A stretch of DNA of 64,000 nt, from contig NZ_VCNA01000006.1 in NCBI RefSeq assembly GCF_006170445.1, positions 1 to 64,000 of the forward strand. The letters are read 5' to 3'. Below, piece by piece: positions 62,892 to 64,000 of the stretch. Under the pieces are notes generated by a model. The model saw nothing but the letters and a program-made list of their open reading frames with translations, was not told where the DNA came from and did no database searches. This stretch comes from Brevibacillus dissolubilis. GTDB taxonomy: Bacteria; Bacillota; Bacilli; Brevibacillales; Brevibacillaceae. Within the stretch, counting starts at the first letter, position 1. Every line of letters starts with the position of its first letter. A program made the position numbers and the translations under genes.

Positions 62892-63347
62892 ATGCGTTTG
62901 CGCGAAGAATTGCCAGATTTCCCAGGGATTACAGAATGGGTAAACGGCCAAGTGTCCAAAGCAGATCTCGCAGGTAAGCCTGTCCTCGTTCACTTCTGGG
63001 CAGTCAGCTGCTACATGTGTAAAGAATCCATGCCACAGATCAATGAATGGCGTGAAAAATATGCCGACAAAGGTCTGCGTGTCATCGGGATTCACATGCC
63101 GCGCTCTGAGGCTGACACCAACATCGAGACGATCAAGGAAACCATCCAACAGCACAACCTGACTCACCCAATCGCGATCGACAACGAAATGAAGACGGTC
63201 GATGCGTTCCAGAACGAATATGTACCAGCTTTCTACCTGTTCGACGAGACTCTTCAGCTCCGCCATTTCCAAGCAGGCGAAAAAGGTCTGAACCTCGTTA
63301 AAAAACGTTTACATCGAATTTTGGGGATTGAAGAGGATTCCCAGTAA
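62892..63347 (+). CDS. Thioredoxin-fold protein (TlpA/redoxin-like)
   Basis: A 151-residue cytoplasmic redoxin. HFWAVSCYMCKESMPQINEW near residues 34-53 gives the active CxxC (C40, C43). VPAFYLFDETLQLRHFQAG near the end is the cis-proline/loop region of TlpA-like proteins. There is no signal peptide, so it works in the cytoplasm. It could be a reductant for the neighbouring peroxiredoxin (inference). AAGGAGG precedes the ATG. Confidence 0.88.
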   Translation: MRLREELPDFPGITEWVNGQVSKADLAGKPVLVHFWAVSCYMCKESMPQINEWREKYADKGLRVIGIHMPRSEADTNIETIKETIQQHNLTHPIAIDNEMKTVDAFQNEYVPAFYLFDETLQLRHFQAGEKGLNLVKKRLHRILGIEEDSQ

Positions 63348-63408
63348 TTTTGTCCAATACTGTTAAGGGAACATATTTCCGTGTAGATTGAATAGGAGGA
63401 ACGTAAAG

Positions 63409-63789
63409 ATGGAATTTCCAAAAGAACTGCGCTACAGCGAAGAGCACGAATGGGTACGTGTAGAGGGTAACAAAGCGTACATCGGCATCACCGAGTTTGC
63501 GCAATCTGAGTTGGGGGACATCGTGTTTGTAGAACTCCCAGAAGTAGGCGCTACAATTAAACAGGATGAGCCATTCGGCAGCGTTGAATCCGTAAAAACC
63601 GTTTCTGAGCTGTATGCACCTGTAACCGGTAAAGTGGTTGAAGTTAACCCTGAGCTGGAAGGTTCCCCTGAGCTCGTGAACTCATCTCCATATGAGCAAG
63701 CTTGGATGATCGTGGTAGAACTCTCCGACGCATCTGAACTTGATAAACTCATGGACGCTGACAAATACGCAGCAATGGTTCAAGAGTAA
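63409..63789 (+). CDS. gcvH: Glycine cleavage system H protein
   Basis: A 126-residue lipoyl carrier protein. The start at 63409 has AGGAGG 9 nt upstream. The lipoyl-lysine is K63 in [18 protein letters not shown], and [10 protein letters not shown] is the N-terminal signature. No gcvT or gcvP is adjacent. In Bacillus, GcvH also serves as lipoyl relay for other complexes. A terminator follows. Confidence 0.94.
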   Translation: MEFPKELRYSEEHEWVRVEGNKAYIGITEFAQSELGDIVFVELPEVGATIKQDEPFGSVESVKTVSELYAPVTGKVVEVNPELEGSPELVNSSPYEQAWMIVVELSDASELDKLMDADKYAAMVQE

Positions 63790-63811
63790 TCTACATAGCC
63801 CTGACAGGGTA

Positions 63812-63843
63812 TGAGACCAGTTCGTCATGAACTGGTCTTTTTT
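63812..63843 (+). terminator. Terminator after gcvH
   Basis: AGACCAGTTC / GAACTGGTCT stem, 5-nt loop and T6. Confidence 0.92.
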
Positions 63844-63944
63844 CTTTTTGTTACCCTTTTGCAACGATTTATCGGGAGAAATTGGCTAGAATGAAACCAT
63901 GAAAGAGAACCTGATAAGGTTGGGGAGAAAGGGTGGAATGTAAT

Positions 63945-64000
63945 ATGAGAAAAACATGGTTGGTGGCAATGTGCGTCTTTGCCCAATCTTTGGCGGGATG
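63945..64000 (+). CDS. Start of a putative lipoprotein (truncated by the window)
   Basis: ATG with AAAGGGTGG 8 nt upstream. The first 18 residues, MRKTWLVAMCVFAQSLAG, look like a signal peptide. The next codon begins TG, so a lipobox cysteine (SLAGC) is possible. The rest is outside the window. Confidence 0.5.
   Translation, partial: MRKTWLVAMCVFAQSLAG

Overview
The window comes from a low-to-mid GC Gram-positive bacterium of the order Bacillales. The tRNA cluster, the T-box, SAM and c-di-AMP riboswitches, the FadR-, PerR- and cre-type operators, the strong AGGAGG ribosome sites and the methionine-salvage layout all fit a Bacillus relative. An Alicyclobacillaceae-like genome such as Tumebacillus is my best guess, from gene content and codon use alone.

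Layout. 1-1240: thirteen complete tRNA genes and the 3' end of one more, closed by a terminator. 1500-4640: panE, ispH and an MFS transporter. 4628-8060 (minus): a small secreted cupredoxin and a DUF1800-DUF1501 pair; the gap between them holds two copies of an unusual hairpin repeat with an almost invariant 42-nt centre. 8149-12690 (minus): a P-loop/Asp23-like fusion and proB-proA-proC behind a proline (CCU) T-box leader. 12755-14425: an IseA-like lipoprotein and a small unknown protein. 14570-20190: the fadN-fadA-fadE beta-oxidation operon with a FadR operator on its promoter. 20207-22400: a small unknown protein and a chemotaxis receptor. 22876-29501: methionine salvage, as two divergent operons (mtnW-X-B-D and DUF1722-mtnK-mtnA), each behind its own SAM-I riboswitch. 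29618-31675: a large M43 metallopeptidase without a signal peptide. 32052-34585: an ABC-2 exporter. 34754-40750: an esterase, then a redox/electrophile cluster (DoxX, nitroreductase, pirin, ArsR regulator, LLM monooxygenase, Old Yellow Enzyme) with a repeated 15-bp motif before its first and last genes. 40831-47827: a subtilisin, a BmrCD-like heterodimeric exporter and an MFS pump. 47871-49909: a 27-residue membrane peptide ORF, an RDD protein and SppA. 50211-55266: a P1B metal ATPase behind a Fur-like box, an orphan amino-acid ABC ATPase, an MtaD-like deaminase and a polysaccharide deacetylase. 55385-59786: DUF2797, two tiny overlapping genes, a class 3 lipase and kimA behind a cre site and a c-di-AMP riboswitch. 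59967-64000: GNAT, an ArsC/Spx-like protein, an aminotransferase, a PerR-type peroxiredoxin, a thioredoxin-fold protein, gcvH and the start of a lipoprotein.

How the parts connect. Much of the window is ordinary metabolism under RNA or repressor control: proline by uncharged tRNA-Pro, methylthioribose recycling by SAM, potassium uptake by c-di-AMP, fatty acids by FadR, peroxide by PerR. The least explained items are the paired hairpin repeat at 5131-5528, the SAM riboswitch whose terminator lies inside the first codons of a DUF1722 gene, the shared motif of the redox cluster, and the P-loop/Asp23 fusion.
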